DNA from: Hemileia vastatrix
Taxonomy: Eukaryota; Basidiomycota; Pucciniomycetes; Pucciniales; Zaghouaniaceae
Direction: 5' to 3'
Assembly (NCBI GenBank): GCA_030280995.1
Contig: JASXTE010000017.1
Span: forward strand, 27,267,998 to 27,331,997
Length of the DNA stretch: 64,000 nucleotides
In this document: positions 10,990 through 22,549 of the stretch, piece by piece
How the letters are laid out: every line of letters begins with the position of its first letter
Numbering within the stretch: position 1 is the stretch's first letter
Position numbers and translations under genes: made by a program
Notes under the pieces: model-generated
What the model was told of the DNA's origin: nothing
What the model saw: only the letters and a program-made list of their open reading frames with translations
The model's database searches: none

Positions 10990-11890
10990 TTTGTTTTTCT
11001 TTTTTTAACCCTCCATCATCTCCCTTTTCCCCCTCCTTGTCTGCCTCCATACCTTCCTTTCTCCCCTTCTTGGCCACCTCAAGTCCCCCCCTTTCCCCCC
11101 TCCTTGTCTTCCTCCATACCCCCCTTTCTCCCCTTCTTGGCCACCTCAACTCCCCCCTTTAATCCCCCCTTTCCCCCCTCCTTGCCTGCCTCAAACTCCT
11201 CCACTTTTCCCCCTTTAACACCTCCTTGGCCCCCTCAAGCCCCCACTTTTCCCCCTTTACCACCTCCTTGGCCCCCTCAAGCCCCCCCTTTACCCCCTCA
11301 ATCCCCCCTCAAATCACCACTCATAGCGCTCCACACCCCCCTCACCACCTACTTACCAAATAAGTAACAATTTGATAAGATAGTGAACAATGGCTAATAA
11401 TTGTTCACTAACTTATCGAATCGGTAACAATTTGATAAGTTAGGTGTAGGGGGGGGGGTTTGGAGGGGTTCAAGGGGGGGTTTGAGGTGGGTCTGAGGGG
11501 GTAAAGGGGGGCTTAAGGGGGTCAAGGAAGGGGTAAAGGGGGGGCTTGAGGGGTCCAAGGAGGCGGTAAAGGGAGGGTAAAGAAGGGGTAAAGGGGGGGT
11601 AAAGGGGGGGATAAAGGGAGGGTAAAGAAGGGGTAAAGGGGGGTAAAGGGGGGGTTTGAGGTGGCTAAGGAGAGGTTAAAGGGGGGGTAAAGGGGGGGTA
11701 AAGAAGGGATAAAGAATGGGTGAAGGGGGGTTTGAGGTGGCTAAGGAGAGGTTAAAGGGGGGTAAAGGGGGGTAAAGAAGGGGTAAAGAAGGGATAAAGG
11801 GGGGGTAAAGGGAGGGTAAAGGGGGACTGAAGGGGGGGGGGGGTTTGAGGCAGGCAAGGGGGGGGTTGAGGTGGGAAAGGAGGGAATTTT
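10990..11890. repeat. Mirror of C-rich and G-rich tracts
   Basis: From about 11000 to 11345 the top strand is nearly pure pyrimidine (CCCCCCTTTCCCCCCTCC). From about 11440 to 11890 it is nearly pure purine (GGGGGGTAAAGGGGGG units). The ~90 bp between them contains repeated TTACCAAAT/TAACAATTTGATAAG. The halves can pair as a ~400-bp imperfect hairpin, and the G-rich half has dozens of G3+ runs capable of quadruplex formation. Proline-rich or glycine-rich readings of this tract are not credible genes. The inner Harbinger copy holds only a small CT-rich patch here. Confidence 0.75.
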
Positions 11891-12439
11891 GAAGAAAAAA
11901 AAGACTAATGTCTGCTTTTTATTTTTTTTACAGAATTTATTTTCTTTCCCTTAGTTTCTGGGCATTTCCCCCTGTTTCCAAAATAAATCAGGTAATTTAA
12001 TTTTTTATATTTGTGTTTGTTTTTTCAAATAATTAATTATTCTGAAATTTACTGAAATCAATTTTTCTATTTATATTTTAATAAATTGGATTGAATGATA
12101 TCAAGAAGTGTTTCCAATAGCAGGTAAGTAATTTTTATTTATTTATTTATTTTTAATTTAAATTTACTGAATTTTTTTTTTCTTTACTCTTTTTTTTTTG
12201 GGTGATTTTGTTTTACCTTGTTTTTTAATTATAATTCAAGTTTTTATTTTGAAATTTTTTTTTTCAAAATTATTTACTGATTTTTTTGCAACTAAATTTA
12301 TTTGTTTTTTTTTACAAAAATTTTTTTTTTCTTTTCAATTTTTTTACTGATAATTTTTTATTGTTGGGGTTTTTTTTAATATATTTATTTTTTAATTTTT
12401 AATTTTTTGGTTTTATAATTTTTTTTCCAGGAAGTTACT

Positions 12440-13790
12440 ATGGAAAATTTAACTTGCTCATCTTCATTATCATCAATTTCTTCTGAATCATCTTTCTCAT
12501 CACTTTCTTTCTTGTCTTCAAATCTTGAAAGCTCCAAGAATAATCATAAAATATATTCAAATTCTTCTTCTTTATCTTTACTTTCTTCTATCTCTTCAAT
12601 TTCCTTCCATTCTATTCCTTCAATATATTCAAATTGTTCTTCTTTATCTTTAATTTCTTCTATCTCTTCAATGTCCTTCAATACTATTCCTTCTCCCAAT
12701 TAATCTGAACTTTCCTTACCAGAAAATAAAAAGCATAAAATCATGGAACCAGCTAAAGAATCAAGCAATTAAAAGACAAAATTTTATAAAAATTGAAAAT
12801 TGATTAGGATGAAGATATTTTGCAAAAAATTCTTTGGACATTTGGACAATCTCAAATTTTATAAGACTTCAATATCAAATTTTAAGAAATTTTTTTTTTT
12901 ACAAAAACATCAAAAACCTTACAGAAGGTGGTATAGATCTCATTGTTGCAGTTGTCAATAATGGATACAAACCTCAATTCATCTTAGAATTTCATTCATT
13001 TAATGGGAAAAAGGATGAAGTTTTTTGCCAGCTTTCTGATTTAATTTATATATTATCTATCAAATGGATTTGGTTTGACAATCCTTATCAAATAAAAATC
13101 TGATTTCTGGTCTGATGAAAGGTTTTGTTGGTGACCAGGATATGATCAAGGAGTTTATTTTGGTATGTAAATTTTTTTTTTAATATAAGTAATTTTTAAT
13201 TTTGTCATATATTTCAGGAATTTATTCTTTATTGAAAAATTTGAAACTGGAGCAAATGGAAGAAGATCTGAAACAATGGAATTCTTTGGGATCATTTAAT
13301 ATTTTCTTGGAAAATCATTTTAAAAAATTATGTTTTCAAGCTTTTCAAAAAAACCATCAACTTGCTTTAGAATCTGGTTTACCAAATTGGTCTGATCCTG
13401 AATGGAAGAAGCAATAAATGATTATGTTTTTTGTTCAAATGTTATCATCACTTATAATGGATTTTACAATCATGTTTATCTAGATAAACATGATAAGAAT
13501 TCTCTAACATTTGGAATTTTCTCTTATATTAATCTAGAGACTGGTGTTCCTATTTCATCACCCTCTTCTGATGAGGGACATGGCCTTTATTTTCCTGACC
13601 ATAAATGTATTATAAATTTTGGTAGTGCCAATGGAATATTTGAGGCTATATGAAATTCTTCTCAAAACTAGAATCAAAAAACTAAAGCACCTCCAACTTT
13701 AGTTTCTTGTAAAGAATTTACCCATTTTGGCTGTTCATTCCAAATAAATGAAGGTCTTATTAATCATATTAATAATCAAAAAAAATAAAA
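12440..13790 (+). pseudogene. TET-like 2OG-Fe(II) oxygenase, outer Harbinger copy
   Basis: After a serine-rich N-terminus (12440-12700) come the conserved parts of the fungal Tet-like dioxygenase family: FILEFHSFNGKKDEVFCQLSD, an intron from GTATGT (about 13163) to TTTCAG (about 13217), a helical segment, then VIITYNGFYN, LTFGIFSYI, FPDHKCIINFGSANG and FTHFGCSFQI. Several stops and frame changes break it. Aligned with the intact relative at 25501, the HxD iron motif reads Y-L-D, the distal histidine is Asn/Ser, and the 2-oxoglutarate arginine is His. It could not be an active enzyme. It lies between nuclease and Myb/SANT-like gene, as in the inner copy. Confidence 0.72.
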
Positions 13791-13924
13791 TTAGATAAAA
13801 AAATTGTTCTTAGTAGATCTTTCAAGTATTTCAAATAAAATATTATATTTTTTCTATCATTAAATATTTTCTTCCAATTTTTTTTTCCTTTTTTTTCTCT
13901 TTTATTAAATTTTTTATTTATTTA

Positions 13925-14291
13925 ATTTTGGATTTGTCTCTTCCAATTATTTTTTAAAGTTACATCAAGCTAGATTACTTTTTTATATAAAGGTGCATCT
14001 GGCTATTATGTAAAATAGTAAAACTTTATTGGGACTGGTAAAATTAAGTGGTTGTAGAAATTTTCAATTTTAATTTTTTTCTTTTAATTTTGGATTTGTC
14101 TCTTCCAATTATTTTTTAAATTTACATCAAGATAGATTAATTTTTTATATAACGGTGCATCTGGACTTAGGTTGTTCTAATGGCTATTATATAAAATAGG
14201 AAAAATTGATTGGGACTGGTGCAAATAATTGGTTGTAGAAATTTTCAATTTAATTTTTTTTTAATTTTGGGTTTGTCTCTTCCAGTTGTTA
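13925..14291. repeat. 180-bp tandem array, left part
   Basis: Two units of about 180 bp containing GGATTTGTCTCTTCC, GTTACATCAAGATAG, GGTGCATCTGG and GATTGGGACTGGT. The array is cut at 14291 by the inner Harbinger element and continues at 45687 with the same phase. Confidence 0.85.
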
Positions 14292-14687
14292 TGGGGTATC
14301 AATGTTCAGGGATATGCAATTAGGGATCAGAATTTTTTTTTCCTGGGATCAAATATTATTAATTGCGGAAGATTCTTATCCACTAGCCCTGGGGCTAGTG
14401 GATAAGGAATCCATGATAATGCATTATCCTGCCTCTTATACCCCAATTTCTGTTCCTAATTCCTTATCTCAAACTCATCACATTCATGATGGATTTTAAA
14501 GAAATTCGTATGAAATATAATTTCTGATGTCATCCTTAAGTCTCTTCTCACTCTATGCTACTTAATTTTGGTGGCGAACACTTAATTTTTTTTTCTATCT
14601 ACACACCCCAACTGCACATTTGGCGGTGAATTCACACTTCTCACTCATCACCTAAACCTTCTACCGACACCTATACTACTGACAAGA

Positions 14688-15950
14688 ATGAAGCACCTCT
14701 CTACTAGACGGCTACTTCACTCCACTATTAATGCTATCACTTTACTTTTAGTTCTCTACTATAAATCTGACTCTGATTTGGAAGATGCCTTAGCCTATTT
14801 GTGTTTTCTTTCCAAAAAGCATTACCTCATTTCCAGGGTGCCAAATCTTTATCATGATCCCCAATATGATCTCTGCTTCATTCTCAACATTCCCCAACTA
14901 AACTTCACTCAGCTATTTAGAACTTCACCCAATTCTTTCTTCAAACTTTATCAACTCATCTTTGAACATCCTATCATTCATAACAATTCCCATAACAAAT
15001 CATGTAATCCTGCCATTCAACTTGCTGTTGCACTATGTCACTTTGGATCAAATGGAAATGGTGCTTCTGTAAGACATTTGGATAATCTATTTAACATAGG
15101 ATATGGTACAGTGATATTATACACCAAGCGCTGTATGATTTCTATCCTTTCCCTCAAGTCTCAAACACTTGCTTGGCCAACTCCAGAACAACAACTTGAA
15201 TACTCTTAAGTAATGCAAGCCAAAGGTTTCCCTGGAAGTGTAGGTTTTGTTGATGGCACAACTATACCTTTGAGTCAAAAGCCTGCTCATGATGGGAGCC
15301 ATTATTTTGATTGAAAAAAAGGGTTTGTTCAAAATCTTCTCCAATTTCTCATCATTCATGAACTAACTTTTTATCTTCCTTCTAGATACTCTATTGCCGC
15401 TCAACTTATATGTGATTTCAATAAAAAATTTATTGCTTTTCACAGTGGCTTCCCTGGATCATGTCATGACTTTTCTGTCTTCCAAAGAATGAGGATTTCT
15501 CAAACTCCAGACTCATACTTTGACAAATCTCAGTACCTCCTTGCAGACTCAGCATATGCAAGTGGGAAGTACATTATACCTGCTTTCCGTGGTGCAACCT
15601 TAGAAAATGACCCCAAAACTAAATTTAATTATCACCTTTCCCAATCAAGAGTACAGATTGAACATGCTATAGGTATTTTAAAGGGAAAATTTTCTAGTCT
15701 TTGGGAGCTCTGAATCCAATTTCAAAAAAAATTGGAGATCAAAAGTGCGAATCATTAGATCATGACTTGCATTATACTCCACAATATACTAGCTGATTTA
15801 AAGGATGAGTGGAATTATCTTTATGAAGAAGAGGATCCTGAACCAGTGCCTGCTCTCCCATCCCTTGAATCACAAAAAATTCATTCAACTGGCATATGCT
15901 CTGTCATTATGCCAATCACCCTCCACCATTTTGGCACACAACCCTTTTAA
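14688..15950 (+). pseudogene. Harbinger DDE nuclease, inner copy
   Basis: Better preserved than the outer copy. It starts MKHLSTRRLLHS and contains the helix-rich N-terminal region, then GFVDGTTIPL (first Asp), CHDFSVFQRM, LLADSAYASG (second Asp) and QIEHAIGILKG (Glu), ending with an acidic tail. Stops lie near 15208, at the TGA codon near 15312, near 15711 and near 15757. The near-15312 stop is shared with the outer copy, at a codon where relatives have Arg or another residue. A 70-80 bp intron (donor GTTTGT after KKG, acceptor CTTCTAG) fits both copies. Function when intact: cut-and-paste transposition of the element. Confidence 0.87.
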
Positions 15951-17149
15951 TTTTTGGTTTTCATACTATCAAAATTTCCACTTTGTATACTTTATTCACT
16001 TGGCTTGGTATTTTTGTTTGTTGCATATTCATTTTTTTGGAATTTATGGTGAATATCTCTTTTTTTGATGGCTCATTGGTTTTCTTTCACCAGCTCAACA
16101 TGACATCGCATATTTTCTAAAATTGTATAATTTTTCACTGTTTCTTTTTTTCATTCATCCCTCATATCCTTTTCCTATTCTCCTCCAACATCCCTCAAAC
16201 AATTTGGTTTCATTTATTTTGTCATCTCATCTCTCCAGGTAAGTCATTTTATTCTTTTTTTGATTTTTTGATTACTAATTATAATTTTTTTTGTTTTTTT
16301 TCTGTTTAATTTATTTTTTTTATCTAAATTTTTTTTGTAAGTGGTTATTTTTGATTTCAATGGTAAAATTAACCTTTTTTTTCTCTCCCTCTTTACTTTC
16401 TTTTTTAGCTCCATCGCCCTACTCTTCATCCCTCCTTGGCATGTTCATTATCCCCCCTTTCCCCCTTTCCCCTATTTCACTTTTTTTTGTCTCCACTTCA
16501 TTGAAACACATACATTGCACATTCTTTATGCATTTCACTTACTCCATATTCAATTTCCCCACAATTCCAAAATCAATCTTTCTCCCTCTATTTTTCCAAC
16601 TTTTTAATCAAGGTAAGTTTCATCTCCTTTTTTTCATGCCTATATGATATCTCATTCCTTTTATGAAAACTTCATACTTAAATATATGTATGACTCTTAT
16701 CTGGATAACAGTGAACTTATTAAACTCCTTTTGATCTCATCTTCATTACCACTTTTCAAGTTTTTGTAAAATTTTGAAAATCAGACTTGGAATTAGGGTT
16801 AGGTTTATTCAAATCTATTTTTCTTTTTACTGAGGACTCTCCTGAAGGCTACCTTTCATTTCCTACAAACAGATTTGAATTTGATTAAGTGGTTGCTGAG
16901 ATATTGACCGTTAAAGTTGAGCCTTTTTTTCCCAATTTAAATTTTTATTTCATTTTTTTATGTAACAAATTAGGGTTAGGTTTACTTAAATCACATGTCC
17001 TTTAACTGAAGATTCTACTCAAGCCTATCTCTCACTGACAAATAGGCTTGAATTAGGTTCAGTGGTTCCTGAGATTTTGACCTTTGAAGTTGAGCCTTTT
17101 TTTCCAAATTTCACTTATCTTATTTCACATTTTTATATTGCATATTTAG
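15951..17149 (+). other. Leader and intronic DNA before the inner TET-like gene
   Basis: Contains the conserved CATCTCTCCAG/GTAAGTCATT junction near 16238 and a small CT-rich patch. Two partial repeats of about 190 bp follow (about 16785-16930 and 16970-17110, sharing TTAGGGTTAGGTTTA and GTTGAGCCTTTTTTTCC). No coding region is certain. Confidence 0.45.
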
Positions 17150-18190
17150 AGGATAAGGATTCTGAAACTCTTATCTGATTATTATCTAGGCGTAATTCTC
17201 TGCGAAAGTTTTTTTTGTCATATCCCAAACATTTTTTTTATAAAACTAAAGTAGATAAAAAAATTCAATATCTGAAAAAATTACCAGAAGATATCAAATA
17301 TCTAACCAAACTTGGAGATGATTGAGTTGTTGCAGTTATCAGTAATACTTTTAAGGCTCAATTCATTTTGGAAGTTCATTCATTTGATGGTGTAAAAGAT
17401 GAATCTTTTAATCAACTATCCGATCTTATCATAACTCTTTATCAAATGGCTTTGGTTTGGTTATCTATAAGGAATACAAATTTGTTGGGTGGTATCATGA
17501 TTGGATTTGGTTGGAGACCTAGTTTTGTTAAAGGATATTCTCTTGGTATGTCTAATAATTTTTGTTCCATTCTTAATATCATATCAATTATTTCAATTAT
17601 ATAGGCATATATTCATTGCTCAAGAATATCACTAAAGCTCAAAAAGATGAAGATTTTCCCTTATGGGACACTCTACCTTCCTTTAACTTTTTTCTTGCTC
17701 TTCAACTCAAAAAGCTCTGTAATAAAGCATTTGAAAAAATCATGAACTTGAAACCAAAGTTGGAATACCAAATTGGTGTGACTCAGAATGGGAAGATATC
17801 AGCCACAAATATCTTTTATTTTCTAATGTTATTATCACTCATTCTGGATTCCACAATAGGATTCATATCAATAGAAATGACACCAATTTTCTTACTTTTG
17901 GTATATTCTCATATATCAATCCAATAACTGGCCAACCAATACCATCTCCAGATAAAATCAAAGTACATGGTTTATCTTTTCCAGACCACCGGTGCATCAT
18001 TGATATTGGTTTGGGACATGGTATCATCGAGAATATTTGGAATTATTCTCAGGATAATAATCAAACGACCAAAGCTCCTCCTGGTTTGGAATCCTGTCAA
18101 GATTTCACACATTTTGGTTGCTAACTTCAAATCAGTCATAAGTTGATTCAAAGAATTAACAAGGTAAAGAAAGAAGGTAAAGCTAATTGA
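17150..18190 (+). pseudogene. TET-like 2OG-Fe(II) oxygenase, inner Harbinger copy
   Basis: Paralogue of 12440-13790. It shows VVAVISNTFKAQFILEVHSF, NQLSDLI, a GTATGT...ATATAG intron (about 17547-17604), GIYSLLKNITKAQKDEDF, VIITHSGFHNRIHINRND, LTFGIFSYINPITGQP, FPDHRCIIDIG and FTHFGC. Frameshifts near 17790 and several stops break it. The iron motif reads H-I-N instead of H-x-D, the distal His is Asn, and the position of the 2OG-binding Arg is His. The remaining family signature is good enough to name it, but not to call it an enzyme. Confidence 0.72.
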
Positions 18191-18532
18191 TTAAAAAAAA
18201 CTTTATCTAGATCCAAAAAGTATGGGGATTAGAGTTTTCATCAAAAATTTTATATTTTTTCATAAATTTTTAATAAATATTTTTTATATATCAATTTCCT
18301 CATCAAAAGTAATGGGCCAACAACCTTGGCTTGTATAACAGGTAATCATGATAAAATTTTATTTTTTCATGGGGTTCCTCTAGCCTATACCTGTGGAAAG
18401 TCCCAAACTTTTGTTTCTAGATTTGATCTGCATTTTGGCTTGAGGAATTTTCATTACTTTAAACTAGGGAAATTGATATATATTAGATATTTATTTAATA
18501 ATTTATGTAATTATATTAAATTTAGATGACTT

Positions 18533-18960
18533 CCACCCCTTACTTCAATAAAATGCAGGGGGGGGGGTATTGCCAAATTTTCAAATCTGAAATTCAAAAT
18601 TGAAGACTTGTAAAAATTTTGGTGATACCCACCCCTTGCTTCAATAAGATGTAGGGGGGGGGGTATTGCCAAATTTTCAAATGTAACATGTACAATTTTT
18701 GACTTGTAAACATTTTGGTGAAATTTTTTTGGTGATACCCATCCCTTACTTCAATAAAATCCAGGGGGGGTATTTCCAAAATTTCTTATAAGATTTGTGA
18801 AATTCTTGACTTGTAAGAATTTTGGGGATACCGGTAAAATGCAGGGGGTAGTAATGCCAAAGTTTCATACAAGACTTTCAAGATTCATGACATGAAAGAA
18901 TCAGTGATACCAACCCCTTACTTCAAAAAAATACAGGGGTGGGGGATCATCAAATTTTCA
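18533..18960. repeat. GGGGGGGTATTGCCAAATTTT tandem repeat
   Basis: About four imperfect units of 100-130 bp. Each has a G-run, TATTGCCAAATTTTCA, a GACTTGTAA stretch and GGTGATACCCACCCCTTACTTCAAT. The matching block in the outer element is at about 46040-46340. It is a conserved internal part of this Harbinger family, next to the 3' end of the Myb/SANT-like gene. Confidence 0.8.
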
Positions 18961-19116
18961 AAGGTGACATGAAAATTTAATTTATAAAAAGAATATTTAA
19001 CATTTAAATACAAAAATTCAAGTAATGATTGATAGAGTAATGAAATACAGGAAATTATTGTCAATTTTATATACAAATAAATATGAACAGTTGAAGTGTG
19101 AGAAAATTAAAACAAA

Positions 19117-20463
19117 CTAGTCATCAAACAATTTCTTTAAACATTCAATTTCCTCAGCAGATTTATTAGCTTTAACACATTCTATCAAGAAATCTTTCTT
19201 TTTGGAATTTTCTTCATGATCAAACTTACATTTCATCTGCTCTAATAGGTTTTGATGTTTGAGTGTTTTCTCCTCGTTTTTTATTTTTCAATACTTAGAG
19301 TTAACTCAAACTTCTTCTCCTCCAAATCTTGGGCCAAATCATCCTTCCATAAAGAGAGCTCGTACTTCCTTTCTTCCAAATCTTGTAGCCTATCATCCCT
19401 TGTAAAAGAGAGCTTGTATTTCTTCTTTTCAAAGCTTAGAGTCTCTTTAGAGATTTTCACTTTTTCTAGAGTGATAATAAAAATTAACATAAAGTAGAAG
19501 AAAAGCAGAGTAAAGTAATAAGAGGTATGGTATCACTTACCAGCATCAAGTTTCTCTAAAAATTGTTCCATAGACAAAAAAGGGGTTTGTGATGAAGTAT
19601 CACTTTTTTGTCTTCTTTGGGAGTGGAAATTTAGACTACTTGAAGCCCTATGCTTCTTGTTCAAGGTTATTTTTTTCTCCTCATAATTGTCACTACCTTC
19701 AGACTCAGTTGATTGAGGATCCTGGGTTTTTTTGTCAGCCTTTTAAGAAATAAGAAAAATATAAGTAAATAAAAAAATAGGATTGATAAGATAAAAGAAA
19801 AAAGAAACAGATCTGAGTTAGATTTGGTTGGGTTAAATTGCCAATAGGATCTACAGAAAAGCTATCTAGATTGGTCTCATTCAAATGAGGAGAGGCTTGA
19901 GTGGAGGAAGAGGAGGGAAAAAGGTTTGCTTCAACATCATGTTTGGAGATAGGATCTTCTCCATCCAACATGTTTACAGGATTAACATTGGCTTGCTCTC
20001 CAAAAATTGCATCCATCTCTTTAAAGTAAAGACATAAAAATTCAAGTTTATCCTCTATGGATTTGATGCCTTTAGTGATATTGATGTCAGTAACCCCAAA
20101 ACCAGTGGAAGATGAAAGAGACTTTGCCTTATTGAATTTGGCTCAGTAATTCTTGAAGTGTTCAGAAATCTGTTTAGGCAAAAGATCAATCCTTCCCTTA
20201 GTCTTATTCCATAATTCATTCACCATTAGAAGATAGCCATTAATTTTTGATGCTGGGGGCTGTCCTACTTTAGTTGCATACTCTGTACCAAAACAAGAAT
20301 CATAGTTAGATTTTTTTTCAGCCAGTTGATAAGAATGAGATGATCATCTTTTTTTAATTGAACAGTCTTAGATTTCTCGGCTGAGTGGGGGAAAGAGGGA
20401 GTAGTGGGATTTGAAGAACAACTGGGTGAAGGCTGCCTTTGAGAAGATCTAGGACAACAAGGC
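19117..20463 (-). pseudogene. Myb/SANT-like coiled-coil protein, inner Harbinger copy
   Basis: Starts near 20463 (MPCCPRSSQRQPSPS). A putative Myb/SANT-like (trihelix-like) region (LKKDDHLILINWLK, ... KGRIDLLPKQISEHFKNY) is followed by a linker with GFGVTDINITKGI and an acidic middle part. An intron and a charged coiled coil follow (repeated KDDxxQDLEEKKxELS heptads), ending FDD near 19119. It contains a frameshift near 20310 and an internal stop near 20145. In PIF/Harbinger elements the second protein binds the terminal repeats and carries the nuclease into the nucleus. That role is assumed by analogy. Confidence 0.65.
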
Positions 20464-20668
20464 ATGCTAAAATATAAATGAAGATGAAAAGGAGCAGAAA
20501 CAAGCAGATGAGATGGTGAGGGGTTTGAGTGGATAGAATGGACAAGATGGGATGAGAATGTGAGTGTGCAGCAAGGTAGAAGGCATATCCAGAGAGTAGT
20601 CCAAGATGTGGTTATGGCAGAAAGTAGGTCAAGATGTGGTTATGAAAGAAAGTTGTCCAAGATGTGGT
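20464..20668. other. 5' flank of the inner Myb/SANT-like gene, cut by the CACTA
   Basis: Repeated GTCCAAGATGTGGTTATG motifs that also occur near 2815-2885 and 48145. The sequence stops at GATGTGGT (20668) and resumes at 45521 with GGTTATGAAAAATTGAG. The uninterrupted copies at 2868 and 48155 show that these two points were adjacent. Confidence 0.85.
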
Positions 20669-20706
20669 CACCACGCAATATGGGGGGCGGACTTGCTAGC
20701 AAGTCC
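20669..20706 (+). repeat. Left terminal inverted repeat of giant CACTA
   Basis: CACCACGCAATATGGGGGG, then CGGACTTGCTAGCAAGTCCG. It matches the inverted right end, the element end at 2081-2118, and both ends of the MITE at 54147-54406. The inner half is itself a perfect palindrome, so each end can form a hairpin. Confidence 0.92.
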
Positions 20707-22549
20707 GCAACCTTGAACCCTAATTCATATCTTTTTGAGCACACATTGAGGAAGTGATGAAACCATCATGAAGAAGTATTGAATTTACTTTGAACACACC
20801 TTGAAGCTCATGTGAACACTCACTGATGAGTAAATGATTATCTGTTGAGAACATGTTGAAATCACATTCTCAATAATTGAAACAAAGTTTCATTTTAGAC
20901 AGTCCAATAAAATTTCCAAGTTGGGGTTTTCAACTTTTCAGATTATTGTTATATAAATGTTGTTTACCAAAAAAAAAAGAAAATAAGCCAATGATGCCCT
21001 AAAAAAAAATTATTATTATAAAGGTATAAAAGAAGAGTTTTACTTATAATATCTTCTCATTCAGAATATTCTTGTAATATATCATTTTTCTCAATATTAA
21101 ATAAGCAGGAGAACTTTATAATAGCTAATATACAAAAATGATTAGTGATAGACAGGAACAATTATAAATAATATGAATAAATTTTGGTGAATGAATAATA
21201 ATTAAGAGGAGACATAATCTGTACAAACATTTAAACAACCAGGAAAAAAGTGAAAATATGTTTATAATACTTGAAAATATTTTTATCTCCTCGCCCCTAA
21301 CCCCCCATATTCTAATCCACTCTGAAAATTAAGGGGAAATTGTGACCCAGCCAGTATGTATAAATTTTTGACAAGGTTATCCTAATCTCATGCTATGGAA
21401 TTTATTCAATTTTTATCAGGCCATTCTCCTGTAAAGGTACCTTAACCAATTCAATGCTTCACCTTCTCCAAACTGCCTCATAAGCCCCTTATGGACCAAA
21501 AATAATCAAGAATGTGTCATCCTCCCCTTTCCTGCTCACCAAAAACAATTCTGTGCCCTTTTGAAAGTAGCACAACAGCTTAAAGATCCCATTGACACTA
21601 TAAGTCTTATCTGTCACTCTCCCACTGCCCCATTATTTGGGGTATTTGTTTTTTCAATCTGGTAGATTTTCAAATATTGTTCCTCTCATGCAATAATCTT
21701 TGATGCTGCAGTTTTCCTTCTTTTTTTTGCTTCTTGTTATGTTACAATGCCACTGTCATCATGTATTTACAATTAACTTCTCCATATAATTCATAACCAA
21801 TTCTGGTTGAAATTGTATGAAATTGAAAGAAGATATGTCCGATATAGGAAAAATTTAAATAAATAATTGAAGTTAATCATTGACTTACCAATGGTTATCA
21901 TAAATTCTACACAAAATCATTTTTTTCAATTTTTTTTTGTCATTGTTCAAACATTTTTGAGTTGGTAGTGTACATTCTATTCTACAAAATCAGAAATATT
22001 CAACTAACTATAGTTAGAAATTGAAATGTAGGTGATTAAAATTGAATTAAGAAATATTAAATATTTTTTTTGAATTTAAAGATTTAAATATTATGCATGG
22101 ATTTTTGTTTGACAGAACATCACTCTTATTTACATGCCAAATGTTTTTTGACGTTGAAATTTGCATATTATCCATCTCTGAAGTTTGCTCATTTTATTTG
22201 CTTGCCCTCACTTATTTCTATGACTGAGTCTTAATTTGATATTCTTAAATTGTCATTATTAATCAAAAACGGACTACCTATGCTTCCTCCAACAAACTCT
22301 TCGACCCCTTGACTTGCTTCTGATCACTTCCTACAGAACCTGTCAATAATTAATTAGTAAGTTTTTTTTTTGGGTGGCTCATCAATGACTGTTTCTCTCT
22401 TTTTTTCTCTCTTTAATTATTTTTATATCGTTTCACTCTCTCATTCTCATTTTTTGGCCTGTATTTCTCTTTCATTTTCATTTCCTGCCTCTTTTTGTTT
22501 TTTATTTCGTTTCTATTCTTATATTTAGTTTGTTTAACTCCTGTCTCAC
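20707..22549. other. Left non-coding zone of giant element
   Basis: The first ~230 bp (to about 20935) match the element end at 1850-2080. They contain spaced TTGAAC/TGAACAC motifs that could serve as subterminal transposase sites. The rest is AT-rich with no convincing gene. Confidence 0.55.

Noticed and set aside
11104..11367. Proline-rich open frame
   Set aside because: It is the C/T-rich tract read in frame; composition alone explains it.
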